A stretch of 10,331 nt of DNA from Bacillota bacterium. Its GTDB lineage: Bacteria; Bacillota; Clostridia; Christensenellales; Aristaeellaceae. The DNA lies in the NCBI GenBank assembly GCA_023435435.1, contig JAEYRW010000126.1:1-10331 (forward strand), read 5' to 3'. The notes under the pieces are model-generated. The model made no database searches and was not told the origin of the DNA. It saw only the letters and a program-made list of their open reading frames with translations. The translations under genes and the position numbers were made by a program. The first letter of the stretch is position 1. Every line of letters begins with the position of its first letter. Below are positions 1 through 6,727 of this stretch, one piece after another.

Positions 1-2
1 GG

Positions 3-31
3 TGAATTTTCCGCATCCGGCGGAAAATTCA
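3..31. repeat. perfect inverted repeat (12-bp arms, 5-nt loop)
   Basis: The left arm TGAATTTTCCGC (3-14) is exactly complementary to the right arm at 20-31, with loop ATCCG. It lies 54 bases past the stop of the leftward DUF3048 gene, so it could form a hairpin at the end of that transcript. It lacks the run of T expected after the stem of an intrinsic terminator on either strand, so function is uncertain. It may equally be an operator for a gene left of the window. The repeat itself is certain; a terminator role is only a possibility. Confidence 0.55.
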
Positions 32-84
32 GCCCCGCGGGCAGGTGATCCGATGCAGGGGAGACGGATGGTTCAAGATCCGAA

Positions 85-1074
85 TCAGTCTTCGATCGTT
101 ACCTCCTTCGTGTCCTTCAGTGTCTGAATAAATGTCTTTCCAGCCTTGAAGACGACGGGATTTCCGGCGTCGTCATAGTACGCGGTGTTCTCCGTCAGGG
201 TGTCGCGCACCCAGTAACCCGTAAAGTGCGTGCCGCCGATGAAATAGTCGCACTTGTTGGTGCCGGTGGTCGTCACCTTCGGGCGGTCGGACTGGCCGTC
301 ATACCAGTCGTACGTCATGGACTGCACGATGACGTTGGCGCAGGTGACCTGCTCGCCCGTGTCGCCGTCCTTGTATTCCTTGCCATTGTAAAAGCGCTTG
401 TAAAGACCCGTCTCCTCGTCGTATGTATAGGAGGGCGTGTACGAATCGCGGTAGGCGATTTCGAACTGCGTGGCGGTCTCGGCGCCGGTGGTGTAGTCCG
501 TCTCGCTGAAAGTCAGGGGGCTGGACGCGGTTGTCTTTTCCCAATCAACCTTATCGTAGATCTGCTGGAACTTGCAGATGACGTTGTTGGGTGCGGAACG
601 CGCGCTGTCGCGGTAGAAGTTCGTCGAATCCGAAAGTCCGTCATAGCGAACCTGCATGTCGACCTTCTTGACATACTCGTAGATGTTGCTGCCCGCGTCC
701 TGCTGGCCGCCATAGTGGATGAAGCAGCCGCCGTACTCAAGATAAAAGTCGATGTTCACGATCCGCGTGGAGCGCACCGCCTCGATGGTCTCGGGAATCT
801 GGTCGTTGAAAACCGCCGTGTAGCGGGTGTAACCGCCGTTGTAAAGCTCGATCTCGTAGACGATATCGGCGCTGGCGATGCCCTTCTGCGGGCGGGCATT
901 GGGTTCGTTGTCCATCTGGGCGACCATGATCTGGTCCGCCTTCTCAGTGGGGAGTCCCGTCGTGATCGACGTCGCGCCAATGGCCACATCCGAAACGGAC
1001 CCCTGCTCACCCAGCGCCCAAACAGGCAGGGCGAGGAGTGCGAAAACCAACGCAATTGCGGCAATCCTTCTCAT
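85..1074 (-). CDS. secreted DUF3048 (YerB-family) protein
   Basis: A 329-residue exported protein. Residues 1-20 form a signal peptide: RR near the start, a hydrophobic core, then a VWA-type cleavage site after Ala20. There is no lipobox cysteine, unlike the lipoprotein form known as YerB in Bacillus. The mature part shows the DUF3048 N-terminal hallmarks: DNEPNARPQ (55-63), ADIVYE (69-74), EAVRSTR (98-104) and HYGGQ (120-124). The last ~100 residues fit the DUF3048 C-terminal domain. Length matches the family (about 330 aa). The molecular function of the family is not established; it acts outside the membrane. The ATG at 1074 is preceded by GGAGGT seven bases upstream. The gene follows the glycosyltransferase operon by 88 bases on the same strand but has its own -10 element, so it may be transcribed separately or by read-through. 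Family assignment is firm; any role in glycan handling is only inferred from position. Confidence 0.9.
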   Translation of the reverse strand: MRRIAAIALVFALLALPVWALGEQGSVSDVAIGATSITTGLPTEKADQIMVAQMDNEPNARPQKGIASADIVYEIELYNGGYTRYTAVFNDQIPETIEAVRSTRIVNIDFYLEYGGCFIHYGGQQDAGSNIYEYVKKVDMQVRYDGLSDSTNFYRDSARSAPNNVICKFQQIYDKVDWEKTTASSPLTFSETDYTTGAETATQFEIAYRDSYTPSYTYDEETGLYKRFYNGKEYKDGDTGEQVTCANVIVQSMTYDWYDGQSDRPKVTTTGTNKCDYFIGGTHFTGYWVRDTLTENTAYYDDAGNPVVFKAGKTFIQTLKDTKEVTIED

Positions 1075-1086
1075 GACAAATACCTC

Positions 1087-1129
1087 CAGTCGTGTGAATG
1101 ATTATATAACTTGACTGTTAAAAGAACAG
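1087..1129 (-). promoter_or_regulatory. promoter region of the DUF3048 gene
   Basis: On the minus strand a perfect TATAAT lies at 1106-1101, placing the start of transcription near 1094 and leaving a short leader containing GGAGGT. No good -35 box is seen at 17 bases. Instead a small inverted repeat CTGTT-N5-AACAG (1115-1129) covers that zone, which could be an activator or repressor site. The initiation region contains CACACGACTG (1096-1087), the same ten bases found at the start site of the glycan operon promoter at 5638-5629. The -10 is clear, the rest tentative. Confidence 0.5.
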
Positions 1130-1162
1130 CCAATCCAAATTAATATCCTACGATTCCCAGTC

Positions 1163-2167
1163 TCAGCGCCGTCCCGCTGCGGACTTGATCCACTGCAGGC
1201 GCTCGTAGCCGACGCCAAATGTGTGCAGCACGCGCCCGGCGATCCGCCTGCCCATGGTGGCACGCGAAAGCCACGGAATCTGACTGCCGAGGTAGCGGTT
1301 GAGGCTCCTCGCCTGCCGGACTCCTTCGCGCCTGTCCGGATTGTAGATATACGCGATGTTGTATTGGGTGTTGGCCAGAAGCACAAGCAGGCGACGCACA
1401 TAGGCTGCCCGCTCCGCCGTCAGAAGGGAACTGTTCCTATCGAAGAAACCCACGCACGCCAAAAGAACGCGATTGTGCTGCTCGTAGTTGCGCGCGAAAT
1501 TCAGGGGGTTCACGCTCTGTCCGCCGACCCCAAGCCGGTAATTGTAGACGGCGCGCCGGACGAGAAGCGCCGTTTCGGCGAAGCAGGCAACCCCGATCAC
1601 ATACTGCATGTCCACATAATAGGTGTGCGCAAGGAGCGTGATTTCGCGCTCCCGCAAAAGCGCGGTGCGCACCGTGAGCGTATGCATGTCGACGTTCCGG
1701 TCGTAGCGCGGGTCGGTAAGCGCCAGATAATCGACCACTTCGTCGGCCCGCGCTTCCGCCGGGAGCTCAATTCTTTTGAGGCTGTCCGCGGCGCACTCCA
1801 CACGCTCGTCCACAAAGACGTCGGGATCGAACGCCTCCATCGCCTCCAGAAGGGCGCAAAGTCCGTCCGCGTCCACCCAGTCGTCCGCGTCCACAATCCG
1901 GAAATATTTTCCCCGCGCCGCGCCCAGGCCCGCGTTCACAGCCGCGCCATGCCCCCCGTTTTCCTGGGAAATGACGAAAAAACGGTCGGGTATCCGCGCG
2001 GCATACTGCGCGGCAATCCGGCGGGTGGCATCCGTCGAGCCGTCGTCCACGACAATCACCTCAAGCCGACCCGCGAGGCGCGGATCTGAGAGGGACTCGA
2101 GGCACTTCGCGAGACAATCCTCCGCGTTGTAGGCGGGAACGGCAATCGTAAGATGAATCATCTTCAT
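1163..2167 (-). CDS. family 2 glycosyltransferase (third of the operon)
   Basis: A 334-residue GT-A-fold glycosyltransferase, expected to move a sugar from a nucleotide donor onto a lipid-linked or surface acceptor at the inner face of the membrane. The N-terminus has the GT2 signature TIAVPAYNAEDC (7-18), the nucleotide-binding VDDGSTD (40-46) and the metal-binding DADD (93-96). Farther on, YYVDMQY (183-189) and YRLGVGGQSV (210-219) resemble a GT2 subgroup common in clostridia. No membrane segment is obvious. The open frame continues far upstream, but that stretch is antisense-like sequence inside the preceding gene. The start at 2167 is preferred because it forms an ATGA overlap with the stop of the previous gene and has GAGG eight bases upstream. 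A second in-frame ATG lies two codons later (2161). It is the last glycosyltransferase of the operon. Donor and acceptor cannot be told from sequence. Confidence 0.9.
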   Translation of the reverse strand: MKMIHLTIAVPAYNAEDCLAKCLESLSDPRLAGRLEVIVVDDGSTDATRRIAAQYAARIPDRFFVISQENGGHGAAVNAGLGAARGKYFRIVDADDWVDADGLCALLEAMEAFDPDVFVDERVECAADSLKRIELPAEARADEVVDYLALTDPRYDRNVDMHTLTVRTALLREREITLLAHTYYVDMQYVIGVACFAETALLVRRAVYNYRLGVGGQSVNPLNFARNYEQHNRVLLACVGFFDRNSSLLTAERAAYVRRLLVLLANTQYNIAYIYNPDRREGVRQARSLNRYLGSQIPWLSRATMGRRIAGRVLHTFGVGYERLQWIKSAAGRR

Positions 2168-3153
2168 TTTTCGCGCCTCAGGAGCGTTCGCCCCTTCCCG
2201 CGCGCCTTCATCATCAATGTGGTCAATCCGGGACAAAGTCCGTACGCCCATGCGCTGTATCGAACGCGCCTGTCCGGGTAGTCGTTCAGCATTCGCATCC
2301 GCGCGCGCATCCCGGCCTTCTTCGCGAGCACCCGCGCCCCACGGGCGTCCATGGCGACGGACGCCTGCCAGAGAACCGACCAGGCAAGCCGCGCGGCGAA
2401 CCATTTCCGGTATTTCGCGTAAAAGGAAACACGCTGCTCCAAGTATTGACTGCGTGCGTCGCCAAAAAGTTCCAGACAACGAATTCTTTCGTCAGAATAA
2501 GTTGACATGGCGGAATTCGGCGCGGCCCGGTAGCAGTACACGCACCGTTCGACCGCGCGCGCGTCTTCCGCCGCATTGAACAGCCGAAGCGTGAAATCGT
2601 AGTCCTCATAATAGGGGTATCCCACGGGAAAGCCCAGCGCCGCTTCCCCGATGAGCGATCGGCGCACCAGAAAATCGTAAACGCCAAAGCGCGTCGGGTT
2701 CTCAAGGAACGCTTCGAGCAGCGCGTCGGCGGACACCTCACGCTCCTGCCCGTTCAGGTTGTCGAACGCAGCCTCGCCCCGCACGACGCGCGCGTGGCGG
2801 AAGACGTACAAATCGCCCCCGCGCGCAGCGCAATCCGCCAGCGTCCTGACGTAGTCCGGGGCGATCATGTCGTCCGCGTCCACAAACGCCACGTAGCGCC
2901 CCGCCGCGCGCCCAAGGCCCGCGTTGCGCGCGGCGCTGACCCCCGCATGGGGCTGCCGGAGGATCCGCGCGCAAAACGCGCCGGACGCGGCGATCCGTTC
3001 GAGCAGTGCGGGACTTTCGTCGGAGGAGCCATCGTCCACAAAGATCACCTCGAAGGCGTCCGCCTCCTGCCGCGCAAACGCCTCCGCAAGGGGCATGAGG
3101 TAGCCGGCGGCGTTTCGGACGGGCACGACGACGCTCAAAAGCGGCCCGGTCAT
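2164..3153 (-). CDS. family 2 glycosyltransferase (second of the operon)
   Basis: A 329-residue GT2 enzyme. It shows LSVVVPVRNA (6-15), FVDDGSSDES (38-47), the donor-binding stretch GVSAARNAGLG (71-81), and the metal-binding VDADD (91-95). YYEDYDF (181-187) carries the Glu-Asp pair that supplies the catalytic base in this fold. The C-terminal 100 residues are basic and rich in Arg and Lys, probably lying against the membrane. The frame is open upstream for nearly 190 more codons, but those overlap the real upstream gene in another frame. The ATG at 3153 is chosen because it overlaps the preceding TGA as ATGA and has GAGGT seven bases before it. The stop overlaps the next gene the same way, so translation is likely coupled in both directions. 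The sugar transferred is unknown. Confidence 0.9.
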   Translation of the reverse strand: MTGPLLSVVVPVRNAAGYLMPLAEAFARQEADAFEVIFVDDGSSDESPALLERIAASGAFCARILRQPHAGVSAARNAGLGRAAGRYVAFVDADDMIAPDYVRTLADCAARGGDLYVFRHARVVRGEAAFDNLNGQEREVSADALLEAFLENPTRFGVYDFLVRRSLIGEAALGFPVGYPYYEDYDFTLRLFNAAEDARAVERCVYCYRAAPNSAMSTYSDERIRCLELFGDARSQYLEQRVSFYAKYRKWFAARLAWSVLWQASVAMDARGARVLAKKAGMRARMRMLNDYPDRRVRYSAWAYGLCPGLTTLMMKARGKGRTLLRREK

Positions 3154-4205
3154 CTGTGCGACCTCAGATACGTAAACAGCCGGGAACAATGCGTCTTCGA
3201 AAAGCTGACGACGCGGGCGAGCAGGTACGCAAGGCCCGCGCGCCGGGTCGAGACGATTCCAAGCATGAGCTTCATATATACGCTGCGAGGCCGCGCGTAT
3301 CCGATGTTTGTCCGCACTTCCCCGGAACCGACCATCTCGCCAATCTCCGCCCGCTTTTCCCGCGCCGAAAGGGGCGAATTTTTGCAGACCACGTTTTCCA
3401 TGACGCCGAACAGCCGTTCGACGTACCTGCGCGCGATGACCTCCCGCGCGTGAGGATCGTCCGTCAGACCCCAATGGGCATAAAGCTCCTTGAGGGCGCG
3501 GTGCTCTTCCTCGCGCTTTTCGCGCATGCCGGGAAAATACTTCGTGGTTTCGGAGACCCTGAGTCCCCGGTTGAAGTGATAGAACGCGCGCGCGTCCACC
3601 GCGACGGTCTCCACATTGCGGACCACCTCGAGATTGAACGGATAATCGTCCCACATGGTAGGCCGGAAGCGGATGTTTTCGGCGCGCAGGAAGGAGGCGC
3701 GGACGATCTTGTTCCACGGCGCGTACAGCAGATTGCGGTCGAAAAGGTCCGCCGCCGCGCGCCGGAACGAGGCGGCATCCGCGTAAAACGCGTCCGGACA
3801 GCTCTTCTTCTCGCCGGTATGGGTTTTCCCGCCGTGATAAGTGTCAATGTAGAAGCCGAAGATCACAAGGTCGGCCCCCGTTCGCCCGGCCACCCCGCGC
3901 ATGGCGGCAAACATGCCCGGTTCCGCCCAGTCGTCGCCGTCCATGAAATAGAGGTATTCCCCCCTCGCCAGCTCGATGGCGGCATTCCGGGCGGCGTGCG
4001 CGCCGCCGTTTTTCTGGTGCAGCACGCGGATTCGGGCATCCATTTGCGCGTAGCGGTCCAGAATCGCCCCGGTCCCGTCGGTCGATCCGTCGTCCACCGC
4101 GATGAGCTCGAAATCCGGATCGGTTTGGGCAAGCGCGCTGTCGAGCGCATCGGGCAGGAATTCCTCCACGTTGTACGCGGGCATGATGACGGACAAAAAA
4201 GGCAT
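3150..4205 (-). CDS. family 2 glycosyltransferase (first of the operon)
   Basis: A 351-residue GT2 enzyme that probably adds the second sugar after the priming transferase. Motifs: FLSVIMPAYNVEEFLPDAL (3-21), VDDGSTDGT (37-45), GGAHAARNAAI (67-77), and the metal-binding MDGDDW (88-93). YAPWNKIVRASFL (161-173) and the acidic MWDDYPFN (184-191) are typical of the acceptor-side half of Firmicutes capsule and teichoic-type GT2 enzymes. A hydrophobic and basic C-terminus suggests membrane contact. The start at 4205 lies one base after the TGA of the priming transferase and has GAGG nine bases upstream. In-frame ATGs at 4220 and 4223 would overlap the previous gene and lack an equally placed ribosome site, so I prefer 4205. 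It ends in an ATGA overlap with the next glycosyltransferase. Specificity is unknown. Confidence 0.9.
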   Translation of the reverse strand: MPFLSVIMPAYNVEEFLPDALDSALAQTDPDFELIAVDDGSTDGTGAILDRYAQMDARIRVLHQKNGGAHAARNAAIELARGEYLYFMDGDDWAEPGMFAAMRGVAGRTGADLVIFGFYIDTYHGGKTHTGEKKSCPDAFYADAASFRRAAADLFDRNLLYAPWNKIVRASFLRAENIRFRPTMWDDYPFNLEVVRNVETVAVDARAFYHFNRGLRVSETTKYFPGMREKREEEHRALKELYAHWGLTDDPHAREVIARRYVERLFGVMENVVCKNSPLSAREKRAEIGEMVGSGEVRTNIGYARPRSVYMKLMLGIVSTRRAGLAYLLARVVSFSKTHCSRLFTYLRSHR

Positions 4206-4206
4206 G

Positions 4207-5583
4207 TCACACCGCCTCATCATCGGAGCGCGAAGGGTCCTCTTCAAACGCCTCGGTGGAATCGTGATTGAAAAATACGGTGAGCGTCTTGAGCATGAGC
4301 TTGATGTCAAGCCGGAAGCTGTAATTTTCAATGTAGGAAATGTCCATCATGAGCTTCTCGCGCGGGGTCGTGTTGTACTTGCCCGCAATCTGCGCGTAGC
4401 CCGTCAGCCCCGCCTTCACCCGACTCCGGTAGGAATATTCGGGCAGTTCCGCGATGTATTTATCGACGTTGGAAAGAATCTCCGGCCGGGGACCGACCGC
4501 GCTCATTTCGCCCTTTAAAATGTTTAAAAGCTGCGGAATCTCATCAATGCGCAGCCTGCGCATCCAGCGGCCCGGACGGGTGATGCGCGCGTCGTCCTTG
4601 AGCACAGAATACTCGCGCGCGTTTTCCTCCACGCGCATGGTGCGGAATTTGTAGATGCGGAAGACGCCGTTTCCGCGGGTCAGTCTGTCCTGTCGGAAAA
4701 GCACGGGGCCGCCGTCGTCCAGCTTAATGGCGATGGCCGCCGCGAGCATCACGGGACTTGCGAGCACGAGTCCGACCAAGGCAAAGGCAATGTCCAGCAC
4801 CCGCTTCAGGGCGCGCTGCCGGAGGCTCAGACCGGTTTTTGTGTGCGCGGTCATGAGCACGTCGTCCAGGAGGAAGGACCCGGCGTTCTGTGCGAGGATG
4901 TCCGCGATGGAGAGATCAAAGTAAATGTCCTTGCGGCACTTGTAGCAGTATTCGATCAACTCCTGATGAACGCGCGCGGGCAGGTGAAAGAGCATCACCG
5001 TCTGGCTTAGGCGAATCTTATCGTGCAGTTCCGGGTCACGGTAATCCGCGATGTCGGTGATGGTGAACTGCTTGTCGAAGATCCGGATCTTGGAACAGAT
5101 GAGCTCGGCGTCCTTTTCGGAAACGGAGATCACGCAGCACCTTTTGGGCGGATTGATCTTAAAAAAAATGTAGTTGCCCAGATAGGCAAAGCCGATGATG
5201 GCGGCAAGTTGAAGCGCCATCGCCGCAAGAAGCAGCAGCGCGTCCGCGCCGAAAAGCTCGAGGCTTTCATTATTGGCGTCGTTGACGTTCATGATCTGAA
5301 GCTGAAGATATGTAATGATGTCTGTGAGGAGCACCGAGAGCCCCATCTGATAGATGATGGGTCTGCTCTTCTGTTCGCCGATGCGGAAGCCGCCATAGAT
5401 GCGCGTGAGTACGGTCAGCAGAACCGTAAACGAAGTCAGCGTAATCGCCGCCGTTCGCGAGACGCGAAGAAGCTGCCAGTTGGTGATGGAGAGCAACAGA
5501 ATGAACGCGACGAGATGAATCGCATACGCGGCGCCGCGCAGCACAATCAGCAGAGCGGAGGCAAGCCGCCTGTGCTTTGCCAC
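4207..5583 (-). CDS. polyprenyl-phosphate sugar-1-phosphate transferase (WbaP/CpsE-type)
   Basis: A 458-residue membrane enzyme of the polyprenol phosphate hexose-1-phosphate transferase family. It starts glycan assembly by moving a sugar-1-phosphate from a UDP-sugar to undecaprenyl phosphate. The N-terminal half has about four hydrophobic segments (roughly 8-32, 44-62, 76-98, 112-141). A cytosolic nucleotide-binding-like domain follows (about 146-250). The catalytic C-terminal domain has a re-entrant helix around 262-287 and FRQDRL (296-301). It also has KFRTM (312-316), the catalytic Asp347-Glu348 pair in RIDEIPQLLN, GPRPE (364-368) and GLTGYAQIAGKY (392-403). The sugar (Glc, Gal or an N-acetyl sugar) is not predictable. 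The frame could begin at TTG 5625, but the promoter places transcription near 5633, leaving no room for a ribosome site there. GTG 5583 has GGGGGGTG five bases upstream and is preferred. It is the first gene of a four-gene glycan operon. Confidence 0.93.
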   Translation of the reverse strand: MAKHRRLASALLIVLRGAAYAIHLVAFILLLSITNWQLLRVSRTAAITLTSFTVLLTVLTRIYGGFRIGEQKSRPIIYQMGLSVLLTDIITYLQLQIMNVNDANNESLELFGADALLLLAAMALQLAAIIGFAYLGNYIFFKINPPKRCCVISVSEKDAELICSKIRIFDKQFTITDIADYRDPELHDKIRLSQTVMLFHLPARVHQELIEYCYKCRKDIYFDLSIADILAQNAGSFLLDDVLMTAHTKTGLSLRQRALKRVLDIAFALVGLVLASPVMLAAAIAIKLDDGGPVLFRQDRLTRGNGVFRIYKFRTMRVEENAREYSVLKDDARITRPGRWMRRLRIDEIPQLLNILKGEMSAVGPRPEILSNVDKYIAELPEYSYRSRVKAGLTGYAQIAGKYNTTPREKLMMDISYIENYSFRLDIKLMLKTLTVFFNHDSTEAFEEDPSRSDDEAV

Positions 5584-5588
5584 TTCGC

Positions 5589-5596
5589 CACCCCCC
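5589..5596 (-). promoter_or_regulatory. unusual all-G ribosome binding site deciding the GTG start
   Basis: Read on the minus strand this is GGGGGGTG. It fits the consensus AGGAGGTG with both A positions replaced by G, which can still pair with the U of the 16S tail as G-U wobble. Five bases separate it from GTG at 5583-5581. The TTG 14 codons upstream has no such site. Confidence 0.6.
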
Positions 5597-5639
5597 GTTC
5601 CAAAATCACATAAACGCCGATTCAACGACAGTCGTGTGT

Positions 5640-5667
5640 ATTATATCACACCCTTTGTGAAAGTCAA
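5640..5667 (-). promoter_or_regulatory. promoter of the glycan operon, with an inverted repeat in its spacer
   Basis: On the minus strand TTGACT (5667-5662) and TATAAT (5645-5640) are separated by 16 bases, a near-consensus housekeeping promoter starting transcription near 5633. The spacer contains TCACA-N5-TGTGA (5646-5660), a 5-bp-arm inverted repeat filling almost the entire spacer. A protein bound there would block RNA polymerase. The promoter is well supported; the operator is inferred from position and symmetry only. Confidence 0.7.
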
Positions 5668-5718
5668 ACATGCGGATGCTTTTCACACACATTTCACCTG
5701 ATTTCAATATAAAATTCG

Positions 5719-5724
5719 TATAAT
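5719..5724 (+). promoter_or_regulatory. -10 element for the methyltransferase gene
   Basis: A perfect TATAAT lies 21 bases before the ATG at 5746, predicting transcription from about 5731. No convincing -35 box is present: the bases 17-18 upstream read CACCTGA. The region just before it contains TTTCACA and TTTCAC (5681-5697), echoing the TTTCACA on the other strand in the glycan operon promoter. It may therefore need an activator or share control with the divergent operon. Confidence 0.5.
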
Positions 5725-5745
5725 GCCTCTGAGGTGAAGGAGCGG

Positions 5746-6315
5746 ATGTCAGACGATTTCAAGAGCGCCCGATTTTGGGCGCGGGAGCTTCTGGAAAGCG
5801 CCGTATTCCCCGGCGCGCAGGCAATCGACGCCACGATGGGGGGCGGCCGCGATACGCTTTGGCTCTGCGCGCGGACGGGCGAAATGGGACATGTGTACGC
5901 CTTCGACGTACAGGCGGACGCCTTAACGCGGACGCGCGCGCTGCTGGCGGCGGAGGGCATGGGGGCGCGCGCGACGCTGTGTCATGCCGGGCACCAGGAC
6001 ATGGAAAAATATGTCACCGCGCCCGTCGACGCGGTGGTATTCAACCTGGGCTGGCTGCCGGGCGGCGAAAAGGGCGTAACCACGCTGGTGGACACGACGC
6101 GCGCGGCCGTTTGCGCGGGGACGCGGCTTTTGAAGCCGACGGGACTCATGACCATCTGCGTCTACCCTGGCCACGACGAGGGAGCGCGGGAGCTTTCCGC
6201 GCTCACGGACTGGGCGTCCTCGCTCGATCCCAGCCAGTTCGACGTGATGCTCCGGCGCTACATGAACCAAACAAACGACCCGCCCCAGATGATCGCCATC
6301 CGAAAGCGGGTCTGA
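5746..6315 (+). CDS. mnmM: SAM-dependent methyltransferase, YtqB/MnmM family
   Basis: A 189-residue class I methyltransferase of the family long labelled 'putative rRNA methylase' (YtqB). In Bacillus and Staphylococcus this family was shown to be MnmM, which methylates the aminomethyl group of wobble 2-thiouridine in tRNA to make mnm5s2U. Sequence support: the SAM-binding motif I AIDATMGGGRDTLWL (26-40), an acidic residue after beta 2 in YAFDVQ (51-56), and the family-specific FNLGWLPGGEKG (99-110). The C-terminal NDPPQMIAIRKR also matches the family. Length fits the usual ~190 residues. The frame could begin at GTG 5734, but that lies only a few bases after the predicted start of transcription. 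ATG 5746 has GAGGTG nine bases and AAGGAG three bases upstream. The family call is firm; the exact substrate is by homology. Confidence 0.85.
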   Translation: MSDDFKSARFWARELLESAVFPGAQAIDATMGGGRDTLWLCARTGEMGHVYAFDVQADALTRTRALLAAEGMGARATLCHAGHQDMEKYVTAPVDAVVFNLGWLPGGEKGVTTLVDTTRAAVCAGTRLLKPTGLMTICVYPGHDEGARELSALTDWASSLDPSQFDVMLRRYMNQTNDPPQMIAIRKRV

Positions 6316-6329
6316 CCGGAACCGGCGCG

Positions 6330-6364
6330 GGCGGGAAGGTGTGGTTGGTGCCGCAAGGCCCGCC
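6330..6364. terminator. weak GC-rich hairpin between convergent genes
   Basis: GGCGGG (6330-6335) can pair with CCCGCC (6359-6364) across a 23-base loop, between the stops of the rightward methyltransferase and the leftward GIY-YIG-like gene. There is no T run directly after the stem on either strand; the seven T at 6380-6386 are inside the neighbouring gene. It is the only candidate for termination seen in this short gap, and a poor one. Confidence 0.2.
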
Positions 6365-6369
6365 GCCCT

Positions 6370-6702
6370 TCACATCCCGTTTTTTTCAAGCCACATCTCC
6401 AAAAGAACCTCGAGATCCTCCGAAAACGCGCGGTCCGTCTGTCCTTCCTTTTTCTTGAGTTCCTCAAGAACGGCGAAGGAAAACGCCTGCGCGCCGTACC
6501 GGTTCCATTCTTCCCGCATGCCCGGTTCCGGACAGAGATTCGTGGAAGCGGCAAACGCAAACTGATTTCGTTGACCTTCGAGATTCCTGGTCGATTTAAT
6601 CCACCTGCGCCCGTTGGCGGCGCATTGAATCATGTAGACGCCGCCGATGACGGGCCGGTCCTGATACGCGCTTTTTAGTCTCTTCCGGTTTGCGGAATCC
6701 AT
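6370..6702 (-). CDS. small GIY-YIG-like protein, probably not a nuclease
   Basis: A 110-residue protein resembling short clostridial proteins annotated as GIY-YIG family. The core reads GVYMIQ (21-26) for the GIY strand and RRWIKSTRNLEGQRNQF (32-48) for the YIG strand and following helix. The first tyrosine (Tyr23) is kept. The second motif is Trp-Ile-Lys instead of Tyr-Ile-Gly, so a key tyrosine and glycine are missing. Arg45 may be the family arginine. The C-terminal half (EEWNRYGAQAFSFAVLEEL, then EDLEVLLEMW) is helical and acidic, as in these relatives. With those substitutions, DNA cleavage is doubtful and a nucleic-acid or protein binding role is possible. ATG 6702 is chosen for the GGAAGGGG upstream; the frame runs farther but into the previous gene. 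It lies 25 bases after the XRE-desulfoferrodoxin gene and is probably co-transcribed with it. Confidence 0.7.
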   Translation of the reverse strand: MDSANRKRLKSAYQDRPVIGGVYMIQCAANGRRWIKSTRNLEGQRNQFAFAASTNLCPEPGMREEWNRYGAQAFSFAVLEELKKKEGQTDRAFSEDLEVLLEMWLEKNGM

Positions 6703-6727
6703 GGCGGCATCCCCTTCCACACAAAAT

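Noticed and set aside
226..1101. 291-codon plus-strand open frame opposite the DUF3048 gene
   Set aside because: It lies opposite a well-recognised gene, has low-complexity Val/Arg/Gly-rich sequence, no ribosome site and no recognisable domain. Long antisense frames are common at this GC content.
1115..1129. CTGTT-N5-AACAG hairpin as terminator of the glycosyltransferase operon
   Set aside because: Only five base pairs, AT-containing, and not followed by a T run in the direction of transcription. Kept only as a possible operator next to the DUF3048 -10.
3154..3717. N-terminal extension of the second glycosyltransferase frame
   Set aside because: The extra 188 codons overlap the first glycosyltransferase in another frame and read as compositional shadow. 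The ATGA overlap and ribosome site place the start at 3153. The same reasoning removes the extension from 2168 to 2479.
3156..4271. 371-codon plus-strand open frame opposite the first glycosyltransferase
   Set aside because: It mirrors the GT2 gene codon for codon, is rich in Arg, His, Val and Gly, and has no motif or start signal. The frame at 1223-2089 opposite the third glycosyltransferase is the same kind of shadow.
5646..5660. CRP-type operator
   Set aside because: The half-sites are in the reverse order (TCACA then TGTGA) with a 5-base gap, not the TGTGA-N6-TCACA of CRP, so I report it only as an unassigned inverted repeat.
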